This document shows positions 1-9,884 of a DNA stretch of 64,000 nt, one piece after another. Position 1 is the stretch's first letter; each line of letters opens with the position of its first letter. This DNA comes from Thalassospira sp. ER-Se-21-Dark. Its GTDB lineage: Bacteria; Pseudomonadota; Alphaproteobacteria; Rhodospirillales; Thalassospiraceae. Below the pieces are notes generated by a model, which saw only the letters and a program-made list of their open reading frames with translations, was not told the origin of the DNA and ran no database searches. The DNA lies in the NCBI RefSeq assembly GCF_017922435.1, contig NZ_VDEZ01000001.1:1054001-1118000 (forward strand), written 5' to 3'. A program made the translations under genes and the position numbers.

Positions 1-1
1 T

Positions 2-97
2 GACCCAAGCCGGTTCAAGGCCAAAAAGCATCTTTGGATGCGCACAGCACTGCCGAGCTTTGCCGGAATTGATCCGGAGATCGAGCATTTTGATTAA
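2..97 (+). CDS. 3' end of an unidentified gene (partial)
   Basis: An open frame enters from the left edge and stops at TAA 95-97, giving 31 residues that end in GIDPEIEHFD. Nothing in this tail identifies a family. The frame is open from the first complete codon, so it is probably the C-terminus of a plus-strand gene whose body lies outside the window. A chance open frame of this length cannot be excluded. Confidence 0.4.
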   Translation, partial: DPSRFKAKKHLWMRTALPSFAGIDPEIEHFD

Positions 98-221
98 GCG
101 CGACGATCCCTGACCCTTTTAAAGTACTAAAGCTTGTTCCTGCCAAACTGGTGACATCACAGGTACCGGACAAAAGAAACTTTGTCTCTGGCCCTCGGGG
201 CTCAATCATGACAGGCTGCAA

Positions 222-242
222 AATTCTACCAAGAGTAGAATT
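222..242. repeat. Perfect 8-bp inverted repeat upstream of small membrane protein gene
   Basis: Arms AATTCTAC (222-229) and GTAGAATT (235-242) are perfect inverted copies separated by CAAGA. The element lies 27 bases before the ATG at 270, so it could be an operator or a 5' UTR hairpin. It has no T-run, so it does not look like a terminator of the preceding gene. Confidence 0.6.
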
Positions 243-269
243 CGCACATATCACCATCAGGGGAACGAA

Positions 270-542
270 ATGAGCGATCAGAATCCGGACGACCAACCGA
301 ACAGCCGCCGAAAAATGAATATGCGCAAACTGATGCTGTTTGGTTCAGGTACGCTTCTGCTTGGCACCTTACTGATGATGGTGACATTCCAAACCACCTT
401 TCAGATGATGATGCATGGACGTTCTGCAGGCAGCTTCATCATTGTCATTGGTACAGCCGTTGCGATCGGCCTTTTGGTCGCCGGTTCGACCATCATATCA
501 AAATGGGTGTCCCGCAAGGTTGAGGCTATTCTGGAAGAGTAA
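270..542 (+). CDS. Small two-helix membrane protein, function unknown
   Basis: 90 residues. A charged, Asn/Asp/Arg-rich N-terminus (1-20) precedes two hydrophobic segments (about 22-47 and 53-74) and a charged tail, so it is predicted to be an inner-membrane protein with two helices and no catalytic motif. The start is supported by AGGGGAACGAA just upstream. The first helix is unusually rich in methionine and threonine. It converges on the heme-degrading-domain gene. I do not recognise the family. Confidence 0.7.
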   Translation: MSDQNPDDQPNSRRKMNMRKLMLFGSGTLLLGTLLMMVTFQTTFQMMMHGRSAGSFIIVIGTAVAIGLLVAGSTIISKWVSRKVEAILEE

Positions 543-621
543 GCTTGGCCTCTTGCGCGGCTTCGCCGTTCGACGTCAAGTAGTATCTCGCACATATAGC
601 GTCCAGAGGTTCGGCTGTGTC

Positions 622-1086
622 TTAGAGCTTAACCGAAACGCCAAGGTGCTCGGCCAAAACGCTCACGATCATGCCGTGATCTTCGTGCGATGCGAGGCCG
701 GATACTGTAATCGCGCCAATCACGCCGACACCGGCAACACGGACCGGGAAGCTGCCGCCGTGATCGGCATAGTCGGCAAAATCGATCCCGTGATCAGCAA
801 GGGATTTGCCCTTGGCCTTAAGCTCCGCCCCAAAGCGCATCGAGCTTTGATGTTCACGTAGCACCAGATTGCTTTTACGACGTGCCCACGCATCGTTGGC
901 CGGTTTGGCACCGGCAAGGGATGCGTGAAACAGGGTGCGGTCCGGGGTGCGGATATTGATGGCAACCGGGGCGTTTTTGGCCTGTGCGACGCCGACCAGT
1001 TTGGAGCCGATTGACCAGGCGGTGTCTTCATCAAAGCGGTCAAACACCAGAATTTCTTCCTGTTTGGCGAGCAATTCCAGATCCAT
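622..1086 (-). CDS. Heme-degrading domain protein (UPF0303/HbpS-like)
   Basis: 154 residues from the ATG at 1086, which has AAGGAG (1094-1099) at good spacing; an in-frame ATG at 1128 lacks this and would add 14 atypical residues. The sequence matches the PF03928 'haem-degrading' fold: DRFDEDTAW near the N-terminus, a central stretch with NIRTPDRTLFHASLAG, and a C-terminal DHGGSFPVRV segment. Members are small soluble proteins linked to heme or corrinoid binding, but enzymatic activity is shown for few. No heme genes adjoin it here. The family call is good; the role is unknown. Confidence 0.8.
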   Translation of the reverse strand: MDLELLAKQEEILVFDRFDEDTAWSIGSKLVGVAQAKNAPVAINIRTPDRTLFHASLAGAKPANDAWARRKSNLVLREHQSSMRFGAELKAKGKSLADHGIDFADYADHGGSFPVRVAGVGVIGAITVSGLASHEDHGMIVSVLAEHLGVSVKL

Positions 1087-1217
1087 CGGGAGACTCCTTG
1101 GGCAATTGGTTGGGCTGCGTCCATCCATAGCGCAGCACGTTAGCCTCTGAAAACAGCAAAGAAAAAGGCTACATCAACAATGTGATACAGCCTTTGTTTC
1201 GAAATCGTAATTTCGGC

Positions 1218-3023
1218 TTACTTGTCGTCGCCCATCTTGAGCGCGTTGATAAAGGCCGATTGCGGAATTTCGACCTTGCCGAACTGACGCATCTTTTTCT
1301 TACCGGCCTTCTGTTTTTCAAGCAGCTTGCGTTTACGCGAAACGTCACCACCGTAACATTTTGCCGTAACGTCCTTACGCAGGGCAGAAACGGTCTCACG
1401 GGCAATCACCTTGCCGCCGATGGCGGCCTGAATGGCGATGCGGAACATCTGGCGCGGGATCAGGTCCTTAAGACGCTTACAAATCTCACGACCACGGTAT
1501 TCAGCCGCCGAACGGTGCACCATCAGAGCCAATGCATCAACCGGTTCTTCGTTCACAAGGATGGAAACCTTTACCAGATCGCTTTCATCATAACCGGCAA
1601 TTTCGTAATCGAAGCTGGCATAGCCGCGAGAAATCGATTTCAGACGGTCATAGAAATCAAACACCACTTCGTTGAGCGGCAGTTTGTAGACCGCCATTGC
1701 CCGGTTGCCGACATAGGTCAGATCAAGCTGAACACCACGGCGTTCGGTGCAAAGGGTCAGGATGCCGCCAAGATATTCGTCCGGCACCATGATCGATGCC
1801 TTGATCCATGGTTCTTCAATGGCCTTGATCTTGGTAACGTCCGGGAAATCAGCCGGGTTATGCAGCAGGATTTCTTCGCCCTTGCTCAGCGTGATCTTGT
1901 AGGACACCGACGGTGCGGTGGTGATCAGATCAAGCTCGAACTCGCGTTCCAGACGTTCCTGAATGATTTCCAGATGCAAAAGACCCAGGAAACCACAACG
2001 GAAACCAAGACCAAGTGCGGTCGAGTTTTCCGGCTCGAACTGGAAGGACGCGTCATTGAGATGCAGCTTTTCAAGCGCATCGCGCAGCACTTCATATTCG
2101 CTGGTATCCACCGGGAAAATGCCACAAAACACAACCGGGATGGACGGTTTGAAGCCGGCCAACGGCTTGGCGCAGGGACGTTTTTCCTCGGTAATCGTGT
2201 CACCGACTTCACATTCCGCCACGGTTTTCATACCGCAGTTGATAAAGCCGATTTCGCCCGGCCCCATTTCATCAATCGCAAGCGGCTTTGGCGTGAACAC
2301 ACCAACGCGTTCGATCTGATGGGTGACCTTGGCGTTCATGAAGCGGACTTTCTGACCCTTTTTCAGGGTGCCTTCCTTCACGCGCACCAGAATCATCACA
2401 CCGAGATAGGTGTCATACCAGCTATCAACCAGAAGAACTTCAAGCGGTGCGTTCGCATCACCTGTCGGCGCCGGAAGACGATGCACCAGTGCTTCAAGCA
2501 CGTCAGGCACGCCCAGGCCGGTTTTGGCCGAGATCATCACAGCATCAGACGCATCGATGCCAATCACTTCTTCGATCTGTTCCTTGACCTGATCGGGTTC
2601 GGCTGCCGGAAGGTCGACCTTGTTCAAGACCGGGACGATCTCGTGATTGTTTTCAATCGCCTGATAGACGTTGGCAAGCGTCTGGGCTTCAACACCCTGT
2701 GCTGCATCAACCACCAGAAGCGATCCTTCGCACGCTGCGAGCGAGCGCGACACTTCATAGGCAAAGTCAACGTGACCCGGCGTGTCCATCAGGTTGAGCG
2801 TATATTCCTGCCCATCCTTGGCGGTGTATTTCAGTCGCACGGCCTGGGATTTGATGGTGATGCCACGTTCACGTTCGATATCCATCGAATCGAGAACCTG
2901 ATCGGCCATTTCACGTTCGGTCAGGCCACCGGTCAACTGGATCAGGCGGTCGGCCAGGGTTGATTTACCGTGGTCGATATGGGCGATGATCGAAAAGTTA
3001 CGAATGTTCTTAAGGTCAGTCAT
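1218..3023 (-). CDS. lepA: Elongation factor 4 (LepA), ribosomal back-translocase GTPase
   Basis: 601 residues, the usual length. GTPase motifs are visible: [14 protein letters not shown] (P-loop), the switch-II motif DTPGHVDF and NKVDLP (G4). EF-G-like domains follow, and the LepA-specific C-terminal domain contains the [20 protein letters not shown] signature. LepA binds the ribosome and affects initiation and elongation under stress. The ATG at 3023 starts the canonical N-terminus ([20 protein letters not shown]); the Shine-Dalgarno sequence is weak. It is monocistronic, facing away from the histidine kinase. Confidence 0.98.
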   Translation of the reverse strand: MTDLKNIRNFSIIAHIDHGKSTLADRLIQLTGGLTEREMADQVLDSMDIERERGITIKSQAVRLKYTAKDGQEYTLNLMDTPGHVDFAYEVSRSLAACEGSLLVVDAAQGVEAQTLANVYQAIENNHEIVPVLNKVDLPAAEPDQVKEQIEEVIGIDASDAVMISAKTGLGVPDVLEALVHRLPAPTGDANAPLEVLLVDSWYDTYLGVMILVRVKEGTLKKGQKVRFMNAKVTHQIERVGVFTPKPLAIDEMGPGEIGFINCGMKTVAECEVGDTITEEKRPCAKPLAGFKPSIPVVFCGIFPVDTSEYEVLRDALEKLHLNDASFQFEPENSTALGLGFRCGFLGLLHLEIIQERLEREFELDLITTAPSVSYKITLSKGEEILLHNPADFPDVTKIKAIEEPWIKASIMVPDEYLGGILTLCTERRGVQLDLTYVGNRAMAVYKLPLNEVVFDFYDRLKSISRGYASFDYEIAGYDESDLVKVSILVNEEPVDALALMVHRSAAEYRGREICKRLKDLIPRQMFRIAIQAAIGGKVIARETVSALRKDVTAKCYGGDVSRKRKLLEKQKAGKKKMRQFGKVEIPQSAFINALKMGDDK

Positions 3024-3557
3024 TTTTGGCTGCTTCTGGCACTAAAATTGGCTGGCATTTCGCCGCGTGGCACATTGTTTCGAAACGGTGTGATCACCAG
3101 ATACCCGGTTGATACATAACGCGCAAATCGCATTCTTTCCAATATCCCCTGCCCCGTCGGCCAGCCAATTTCGGCAGCGACATCAGGCCTTATCGCATCA
3201 CGGATGCGAAAGAGCACGATCGGAAAAACCAGCATTGCGTGATCATTGCATCGTTCGGGAAATCGGTTCTGATATATCCCGGATCAATCACCAGCGGGTT
3301 TATAGGGGTTTTTGCAAGGAATTAGAAGCGTTGTGTTATGTTCACGGCGTCTGTGAATAACCTGCAGTCTGGCACGGCCATCACTTACCGAAACGTGATC
3401 ACGTTAAGGGTCCTGGTCACGAGATGTCAGGTGCATCACAAAACAAGCCTTTAACGCTTACATTCATTTGTTTGCATCCTTTTCAACCGCGCGAAAAGGT
3501 CTTAAATTTCAAGGTTGAGGAAACCATAACTCTGTCTGGCAGGGGCACGCCAATAAC
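3024..3557. other. Intergenic region between divergent lepA and histidine kinase
   Basis: 534 bases with no convincing gene. It must hold promoters for lepA (leftward) and the kinase (rightward). A hairpin CCTTTTC (3478-3484)/GAAAAGG (3493-3499) lies about 60 bases before the kinase start. A 71-codon minus-strand frame (3020-3235) overlaps the lepA ATG by four bases but has no family signature and no clear RBS, so I do not call it. Confidence 0.5.
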
Positions 3558-5633
3558 ATGTTCATAATGTCAATCGAGCCATCCCTGTCCCGGCGCAGTC
3601 TTGTCAAGTTGCGCAAACGGCTTGCCGCCTTGACGCTGACGGGTGTGTTTGTCCTGCTGTTTTCCTTCTTTTTCATTCAGAAAACGCTTTATGACAGCGC
3701 GGTCGAACACGCCAGTGCCCAACTTGAAGCAACCGCCTTTCGGTTGGGATCGATGTTGTTGCTTCATAATGATGTCGACCTGCAAAAGATCGTGGCGGAC
3801 AATTCCGATATTACCGTTGGTCTGCTTGATAACCAGCTTAACCAGATCAAGGGTTTTATCCCGCCGCATCTGATCGGCGATCTGGGCGACTATATCAGTA
3901 CCCAACAAACTGATCGCGATTCCCTGGTCTGTGTTCACAGCAGCGAAGTCATGGTTCTGGCCTATAGCAAACTGCCACAAATCAACCGGATAGTGGTGGC
4001 CTATACGCCGCGCAGCGCGCTTTTGAATAACTGGCGCGATGCTTTTATCCTGCACGCGCTGATGTTTGTCATGGCGATGACCATTCTTTGTGGCCTGGCG
4101 GTCTGGTTGTGGCATCGCCTCAAACGGCAGCACATGCGTGCTGCCCATCTTGCCGAACATTTCAGCGATACGGAAAATACCTTGGCGGAATGCGGCTGTG
4201 CCGTGATCAGCTGGCCGGTGGAGACCACCGACGGAAAACTGACGGCGCAACTGAACTGGCCGGAAATCCTTGGTCCGACAGCGGAAAACATCGAACCGAC
4301 CATGACGGATTTTCTTGACCGGTTGTCATCGGAATCCCGCACAAAGCTTCGCGGACCGCTGATTGACAATGTCTGGCAGGATGCCCGGATTGGCACGATG
4401 GTCGATATCCGCACTGCCAGAAACCAGATGCAGCGTTTCTATCTGATGGCGCATCGCTACAGCGAAGACAATCGGGAATTTATTTCGGTTTTGCTTCTGG
4501 AAACTGCGGCACAACAGGAACTGTGCCATCCGTTTGAAACCTACCTGCGCCATACGCCGGAACCAGCCATTGTGGTCAATCAGGACGGCATCCTTAAGGG
4601 GTTCAGCCCCGCCCTGGAAGAGCTGATGGGGTTGCCGGTGCATGACATCGTCAACAAACCTTTCTTTATGCTGTTCGTTCCCGAGGACCAACAAACCGCG
4701 ATGACGGCCATGCGCCAGAAAAACGGCACTGCGACGATCAGTGATGGCAAATCAATCCTGCGCGTACTCGACCGCAAGGGCAATGTTCGCTGGTTGGCCT
4801 GGCATTGCGTGGGCCCGTTTGACGAGATGATCTTTTGCAGTGCGCGTGATGTGACGGAGTTTGTCGAAAATGCCAACAAGCTGCGCGACACACTTGATCA
4901 GCTCAAGCGCAGCAACGAAGACCTCGAACAATTTGCCTATGTGGCGTCCCACGATTTGCAGCAACCACTGCGCATGGTCGCCAGCTATACGCAACTTCTC
5001 AAGCAGCGTTACAGCGGCAGCCTTGATCAGGAAGCCGACGAATATATCGACTTTGCTGTCGATGGTGCCAAGCGCATGCACAAGCTGATCAGCCACCTCC
5101 TTGAATATGCCAAGACCGGTACGCGCGAAGATTTCGCACCGATTGACTGCAATCAGGTGCTAAACGAGGCGCAAGCGGACCTCAAGGACGTGATTGGCCG
5201 TGAACATGCGACCATCACCCATGACGATCTTCCGACCGTCAAAGGTGACCGGATTGCCTTGTCGCGGCTATTCCAGAACCTTTTATCCAATGCCATCAAG
5301 TATCGCCGCCCCGGCGTATCACCGCATATTTCCATTACGGTCGAACCCGACCCGGTGATGCGCGACTATTGGCGTTTTTCAGTCCGCGATAACGGCATTG
5401 GCATTCACCCCGAACATGCACAACGGATTTTCCGCCTGTTCCAGCGCCTGCATAAGGACGAGTTTTCCGGAACGGGACTTGGCCTGTCTCTGTGCCGCAA
5501 GATCGTTGAACAGCATGGCGGCCGCATCTGGCTTGATACCAGCCGACCGCTCAGTGACCCGGGCACGACCATCATCTTTACGCTTCGGGTTTACCACGCC
5601 GAGGCATCACGCATTGGGCAAAACAATCCTTGA
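3558..5633 (+). CDS. Membrane sensor histidine kinase with PAS domains
   Basis: 691 residues (an ATG three codons downstream, at 3567, is also possible). One transmembrane helix near 24-44, an extracytoplasmic segment of about 115 residues, and a second helix near 160-186 bracket a periplasmic sensor domain. Two PAS-like cytoplasmic regions follow (about 200-330 and 335-445). The HisKA domain has ASHDLQQPLR with the phosphoacceptor His465, in the phytochrome-type subgroup, and the ATPase has NLLSNAIKYR, DNGIGI and GTGLGLSLC. No response regulator adjoins it; the nearest is the single-domain receiver at 11725-12129. The ligand is unknown. Confidence 0.93.
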   Translation: MFIMSIEPSLSRRSLVKLRKRLAALTLTGVFVLLFSFFFIQKTLYDSAVEHASAQLEATAFRLGSMLLLHNDVDLQKIVADNSDITVGLLDNQLNQIKGFIPPHLIGDLGDYISTQQTDRDSLVCVHSSEVMVLAYSKLPQINRIVVAYTPRSALLNNWRDAFILHALMFVMAMTILCGLAVWLWHRLKRQHMRAAHLAEHFSDTENTLAECGCAVISWPVETTDGKLTAQLNWPEILGPTAENIEPTMTDFLDRLSSESRTKLRGPLIDNVWQDARIGTMVDIRTARNQMQRFYLMAHRYSEDNREFISVLLLETAAQQELCHPFETYLRHTPEPAIVVNQDGILKGFSPALEELMGLPVHDIVNKPFFMLFVPEDQQTAMTAMRQKNGTATISDGKSILRVLDRKGNVRWLAWHCVGPFDEMIFCSARDVTEFVENANKLRDTLDQLKRSNEDLEQFAYVASHDLQQPLRMVASYTQLLKQRYSGSLDQEADEYIDFAVDGAKRMHKLISHLLEYAKTGTREDFAPIDCNQVLNEAQADLKDVIGREHATITHDDLPTVKGDRIALSRLFQNLLSNAIKYRRPGVSPHISITVEPDPVMRDYWRFSVRDNGIGIHPEHAQRIFRLFQRLHKDEFSGTGLGLSLCRKIVEQHGGRIWLDTSRPLSDPGTTIIFTLRVYHAEASRIGQNNP

Positions 5634-5733
5634 ACGGCTCAGTACATGGCAGCATGGCAAGCATATTGCTTGAGACTGAGAGTTAGACGGGCAGACAGGT
5701 AAAAGCTGCCCTGTGCCTGTTATGGAGCGTTAG

Positions 5734-6207
5734 ATGTTCAAGACCATGATCCTGTCCCGCCCTGTATTCAAATCTGTTCCGGTGATGCTGGCCCTTTTGG
5801 CGCTCAGCGCATGTGGATCAGACATGCGCACCATGAATGACAGCCACATGCAGAAACTGGCTTTTTATTTTGCCGAACATGAACCGGGCGAGCCGCTGCC
5901 GCGGGGGTGGCGCCGGCTGGATGGCGCTGAAATCAATTACCGTTTTGCAAACGAAACATATGCCGTCTATTCAATTGACGAGGATGAACAGCTTCTGGTC
6001 ATGCATCTTTATGACGATGGTACAGGTCGAATGGAAGCCGATGATGATCGTGAACGTTGTGAATGGAACAGCATGGTCGATCAGCTGACCATCGAATGCG
6101 ACGACACCGATATGGAATGGCATGTCTTTACCAATGGGCCGGATCTGATCGCGCTTGATCTGGATGAGGACGAATACGCCATCCTGCGCAAACGCCCCGG
6201 TCGGTAA
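5734..6207 (+). CDS. Predicted lipoprotein, function unknown
   Basis: 157 residues. A basic N-terminus, a hydrophobic stretch and the lipobox LSAC (Cys at about 27) predict signal peptidase II processing and membrane anchoring. The mature part is strongly acidic (DDDRERCEWN, DLDEDEYAIL), contains two further cysteines (in RERCEW and TIECDD) that could form a disulfide, and shows no enzyme motif. It follows the histidine kinase by about 100 bases on the same strand, so co-transcription is possible. I do not recognise the family. Confidence 0.75.
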   Translation: MFKTMILSRPVFKSVPVMLALLALSACGSDMRTMNDSHMQKLAFYFAEHEPGEPLPRGWRRLDGAEINYRFANETYAVYSIDEDEQLLVMHLYDDGTGRMEADDDRERCEWNSMVDQLTIECDDTDMEWHVFTNGPDLIALDLDEDEYAILRKRPGR

Positions 6208-6230
6208 ATTTGACCGATGGTCCACAAACA

Positions 6231-6265
6231 AAACGGGCTGCCCAACATTGGAGCAGCCCGTTTTT
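6231..6265. terminator. Bidirectional intrinsic terminator between lipoprotein gene and pheT
   Basis: A 10-bp perfect stem, AACGGGCTGC/GCAGCCCGTT, is flanked by A-run and T-run, so it can end transcription from both converging genes. Confidence 0.9.
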
Positions 6266-6286
6266 ATTCGTATCTTTGGCGAAAGA

Positions 6287-8695
6287 TCAGGCGCGTAGAG
6301 AGCCACCCGTGGCTTTTTCAACCGCTTCGACAACCTTTTTGCAGACCGCTTCGATTTCTTCTTCGGTCAGGGTTGCCTTGGTCGGCTGCAAGATGATCGA
6401 GAAGGCGAGTGACTTTTTGCCATCCTCAATCCCCTTGCCAGCATAAAGGTCAAAGATCGTCACATCCGTGATCAGATTGCGATCGGCACCTTTGGCGGCC
6501 TTGATGATCGCCTCTGCCTTCACACCTTCATCAAGCAGGAAGGCAAAGTCACGTTCGACCGACTGGAAGCTTGATGCGTTCAAGGCAGGACGGGCCGTGC
6601 CCTTTTTCTTTGGCATCGGAACGTTTTCAACAAACAGTTCAAACGCGACAACGCGACCTTTGACGCCAAGCGCCTTAAGCACCTTCGGATGCAATTCGCC
6701 GAAATAGCCCAGAACATTTTTCGGACCCAACTGCAGGGCTGCCGAACGGCCCGGGTGATACCATTCCGGCGCACCATCGGTATTGACCTGAACATTGGCG
6801 GCACTGGTACCCAGTGCTTCGATCAGGGCTTCGGCATCGGCCTTAACATCAAACACGTCGACATCACGACGCGAACCGGTCCAGCTGCGCTGAGTTGTTG
6901 CACCGGAACGCAAGCCTGCGGCCACCAGACGCTGATCGCCCGGCTGATCGCCAAAGAATTCCGGACCAACTTCAAACAGCGCCAGATCGGAAAAACCACG
7001 GGCCTGGTTACGACCGGCCGCCGCAATCATGTTGATCAGGGCGTTCGGGCGCATGATATCAAGGTCGGAACTGATCGGGTTCGCCAGATACAGACCGTCT
7101 TTGAGTTCACCAAAGAGTTTGGCCCAACGCGAGTCGGTAAATGACCAGGTCACGGTTTCATAAAGACCGCGCGATGCCAGAACTCGGCGGGTCAAACCAA
7201 CACGTTTCTGGAACGGCGACAAGGCCGGAACCGGCAGGCTGGTCTCACGTTCCAGCGGGACAGTCGGGATTTTGTCATAACCGACAATGCGCAGCACTTC
7301 CTCGACCAGATCGGCTTCACCGATGATGTCCGGACGCCAGGTCGGTGCGACGGCGTTAATAACCGGTGCAGAACCGCTAACCTCAAAGCCCAGCGATTTC
7401 AGGATTTCAATCGCACGATCTGCTTCAACGGCAACGCCGCCCAGCTCACGAATACGATCAATTCGCAGATCAAAGGCATTGCGCGGATTTGGTACTTCGC
7501 CAGCCTTGACGACATGGGATACTTCACCCCCACAGATCTCGGTGATCAGATGGGTGGCAACTTCGATGCCCCAGGCAACCGACTGCGGATCAACGCCACG
7601 CTCAAACCGATAGCGCGCATCGGAATTGATCTGAAGCTTACGACCGGTCTTGGCAATGCTGATCGGATCGAACAGTGCGCATTCGACAAACACATTGGTC
7701 GTTTCTTCAAGGCAGCCAGTTTCTTCACCACCGATGATGCCACCAATGCCCAGTGCCTTTGCCTGATCGGCAATCACCACCATGGAGTCGGAAAGCGCGT
7801 ATTCCTTGTTATCAAGGGCTGCGATCTTTTCGCCATTGGTCGCATAACGCACATTGATGTCGCCCGACAGTTTGTCGGCATCAAACACATGCAGTGGACG
7901 ACCAAGGTCATGAGTCACTAGGTTGGTGATATCCACCAGTGCGGAAATCGGACGCAGACCGATGGCTTCCAGACGGGCTTTCAGCCATTCCGGGCTTTCG
8001 GCGTTTTTCACACCGCGGATGTAACGGCCATAGAAGGCCGGAACTGCATTGTTGGTGTCAATATCGCCGCTAATCGTAACGCCAATCGGGCTGTCAAACG
8101 CACCAGTAACCGGCTCTTGGCGCGGATCGGCCTTAAGCGTTCCGATGCCCGCAGCCGCCAGATCGCGGGCGATCCCGCGAACACCGGTGCAATCCGGGCG
8201 GTTCGGTGTCAGACCGATTTCAAGGATCGGATCATCCGCACCAAGGACAGACGCAACCGGTGCACCGATTTCAGCATCTTCAGGCAGTTCGATGATGCCG
8301 TCATGGTCTTCACCAAGGCAGAGCTCACGGGTGGAGCACATCATGCCCTGACTTTCAACACCACGGATTTTGCCCGGTTTCAGTTTGGAACCATCAATCG
8401 GAATGATCGCGCCCGGCTGTGCCAATGCGACCTTAAGTCCCGTACGGGCATTCGGCGCACCACAAACGACCTGAATGATCTTTTCGCCGGTATTAACCCG
8501 GCAAAGCTTCAGGCGGTCAGCATCGGGATGTTGGCCTGCTTCTTCAATGTGGGCGACACGGATGTCGGCAAGGGCTGCCGCGCGGTCGGTCACGCCTTCG
8601 ATTTCAAGACCGATATCGGTCAGTTTTTCTGCAACCACCTCAATCGACGCATCGGTATCAAGGTGCTGTTTCAGCCAATTCAGTGTGAATTTCAT
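6287..8695 (-). CDS. pheT: Phenylalanyl-tRNA synthetase beta subunit
   Basis: 802 residues, normal for the bacterial beta chain. An N-terminal EMAP/OB tRNA-binding domain (about 40-150), the B3/B4 editing region (about 210-380, ending in DARYRFERGVDP), B5 (about 405-475) and a C-terminal ferredoxin-fold anticodon-binding domain (about 705-800) are in the usual order. It pairs with PheS in the alpha2beta2 enzyme that charges tRNA-Phe. The start lies four bases after the pheS stop, so the pair is translationally coupled. A terminator follows at 6231-6265. Confidence 0.98.
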   Translation of the reverse strand: MKFTLNWLKQHLDTDASIEVVAEKLTDIGLEIEGVTDRAAALADIRVAHIEEAGQHPDADRLKLCRVNTGEKIIQVVCGAPNARTGLKVALAQPGAIIPIDGSKLKPGKIRGVESQGMMCSTRELCLGEDHDGIIELPEDAEIGAPVASVLGADDPILEIGLTPNRPDCTGVRGIARDLAAAGIGTLKADPRQEPVTGAFDSPIGVTISGDIDTNNAVPAFYGRYIRGVKNAESPEWLKARLEAIGLRPISALVDITNLVTHDLGRPLHVFDADKLSGDINVRYATNGEKIAALDNKEYALSDSMVVIADQAKALGIGGIIGGEETGCLEETTNVFVECALFDPISIAKTGRKLQINSDARYRFERGVDPQSVAWGIEVATHLITEICGGEVSHVVKAGEVPNPRNAFDLRIDRIRELGGVAVEADRAIEILKSLGFEVSGSAPVINAVAPTWRPDIIGEADLVEEVLRIVGYDKIPTVPLERETSLPVPALSPFQKRVGLTRRVLASRGLYETVTWSFTDSRWAKLFGELKDGLYLANPISSDLDIMRPNALINMIAAAGRNQARGFSDLALFEVGPEFFGDQPGDQRLVAAGLRSGATTQRSWTGSRRDVDVFDVKADAEALIEALGTSAANVQVNTDGAPEWYHPGRSAALQLGPKNVLGYFGELHPKVLKALGVKGRVVAFELFVENVPMPKKKGTARPALNASSFQSVERDFAFLLDEGVKAEAIIKAAKGADRNLITDVTIFDLYAGKGIEDGKKSLAFSIILQPTKATLTEEEIEAVCKKVVEAVEKATGGSLRA

Positions 8696-8699
8696 TATC

Positions 8700-9770
8700 T
8701 CAGCCCCTTACCATGTTCGGTACATCCAGCGGCACGAAACCATAATGTTTCAGCCAGCGCAGATCGGTATCGAAGAAGGTGCGAAGATCGGGAATGCCGT
8801 ATTTCAGCATGGCGATACGTTCGATCCCCATACCAAAGGCGAAGCCTTGATATTCTTCGGGATCAAGGCCGCAGGCGCTCAGCACGCGCGGATGAACCAT
8901 GCCGCAGCCAAGAATCTCCAGCCAGTCGTCGCCTTCACCAATCTTGAGCTCCCCACCTTTGCGCGAACAACCGATATCCATTTCGGCACTCGGCTCGGTG
9001 AACGGGAAGAAACTTGGACGATAGCGGACCGGCACATCATCAAGTTCGAAATAGGTTTTGACGAACTCAAGCAGGCAGCCCTTGAGGTGACCCATATGGG
9101 TTTTCTTGTCGATGACCAGACCTTCGACCTGATGGAACATCGGTGTGTGGGTCATGTCGCTGTCAGAGCGATAGGTACGACCCGGCGCAATGATGCGGAT
9201 CGGCGGAGTTTTCGACTGCATGGTCCGGATCTGCACCGGCGAGGTGTGCGTTCTCAGCACAAGGCGCGAACCATCTTCCTGTTCGGGCAGATAGAAGGTG
9301 TCCTGCATTTCACGCGCGGGGTGTTCCGGCGGAATGTTCAGCGCGGTAAAGTTATGGAAGTCGTCTTCAACATCCGGGCCTTCGGCCAGGGCAAAGCCCA
9401 TTTCGCCAAAGATCGAGACGATTTCATCAATCGTCTGGCTGATCGGGTGAATGCGGCCCGCGGTTTCATCCGGACGCGAGGACAGGGTGACGTCAATCCG
9501 CTCGCCCGACAGACGCGCCTCGAGGGCAGCATCCTCAAGGGCAGTTTTACGGGTTTCGATTGCGCCAGCGACCTGGTCCTTGACGGCATTAAGCGTCTGA
9601 CCAAATTCACGACGCTGGTCAGGGTTCATCTTGCCAAGGTTTTTCATCAGGCCGGTAATGCGGCCTTTCTTGCCAAGGGCGCTGATACGGACGTCTTCAA
9701 GGGCTGCCAGATCCGCTGCCTTTTCGACTTCCGCCAGAACCTCTTCGCGCAATGCTTCGATGTTTTCCAT
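8700..9770 (-). CDS. pheS: Phenylalanyl-tRNA synthetase alpha subunit
   Basis: 356 residues. An N-terminal coiled-coil tRNA-binding arm is followed by the class II catalytic core: motif 2 around [11 protein letters not shown] and motif 3 [14 protein letters not shown]. It forms the catalytic subunit of the alpha2beta2 enzyme with PheT directly downstream. The gene lies 114 bases after rplT, and a terminator-like hairpin (9803-9838) separates them, so pheST may be controlled by read-through. Confidence 0.98.
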   Translation of the reverse strand: MENIEALREEVLAEVEKAADLAALEDVRISALGKKGRITGLMKNLGKMNPDQRREFGQTLNAVKDQVAGAIETRKTALEDAALEARLSGERIDVTLSSRPDETAGRIHPISQTIDEIVSIFGEMGFALAEGPDVEDDFHNFTALNIPPEHPAREMQDTFYLPEQEDGSRLVLRTHTSPVQIRTMQSKTPPIRIIAPGRTYRSDSDMTHTPMFHQVEGLVIDKKTHMGHLKGCLLEFVKTYFELDDVPVRYRPSFFPFTEPSAEMDIGCSRKGGELKIGEGDDWLEILGCGMVHPRVLSACGLDPEEYQGFAFGMGIERIAMLKYGIPDLRTFFDTDLRWLKHYGFVPLDVPNMVRG

Positions 9771-9802
9771 AACTTCCGACGCTTTGGCTTGGGTTTAAAA
9801 TT

Positions 9803-9838
9803 CACAAAAAGAAAAGGGACGGCCAATATGGCCGCCCC
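9803..9838 (-). terminator. Terminator-like hairpin between rplT and pheS
   Basis: Read on the minus strand, GGGGCGGCC and GGCCGTCCC form a 9-bp stem (one G-T pair) with loop ATATT, followed by TTTTCTTTTT. It is either the rpmI-rplT terminator or an attenuator for pheST. A second perfect hairpin, AAACCTTT (9864-9871)/AAAGGTTT (9876-9883), lies between it and the rplT stop. I found no Phe-rich leader peptide in the gap. Confidence 0.8.
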
Positions 9839-9884
9839 TGATCAAATCAGGCAAGTGCCGATGAAACCTTTTTACAAAGGTTTA

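Noticed and set aside
1182-2963. 593-codon open frame on the plus strand, antisense to lepA
   Set aside because: It mirrors lepA on the other strand and its translation has no family-like motifs; the codon bias of GC-rich genes often opens antisense frames.
3020-3235. 71-codon minus-strand frame just upstream of lepA, overlapping its ATG
   Set aside because: The four-base overlap is suggestive, but there is no RBS, no recognisable motif, and the frame may be chance.
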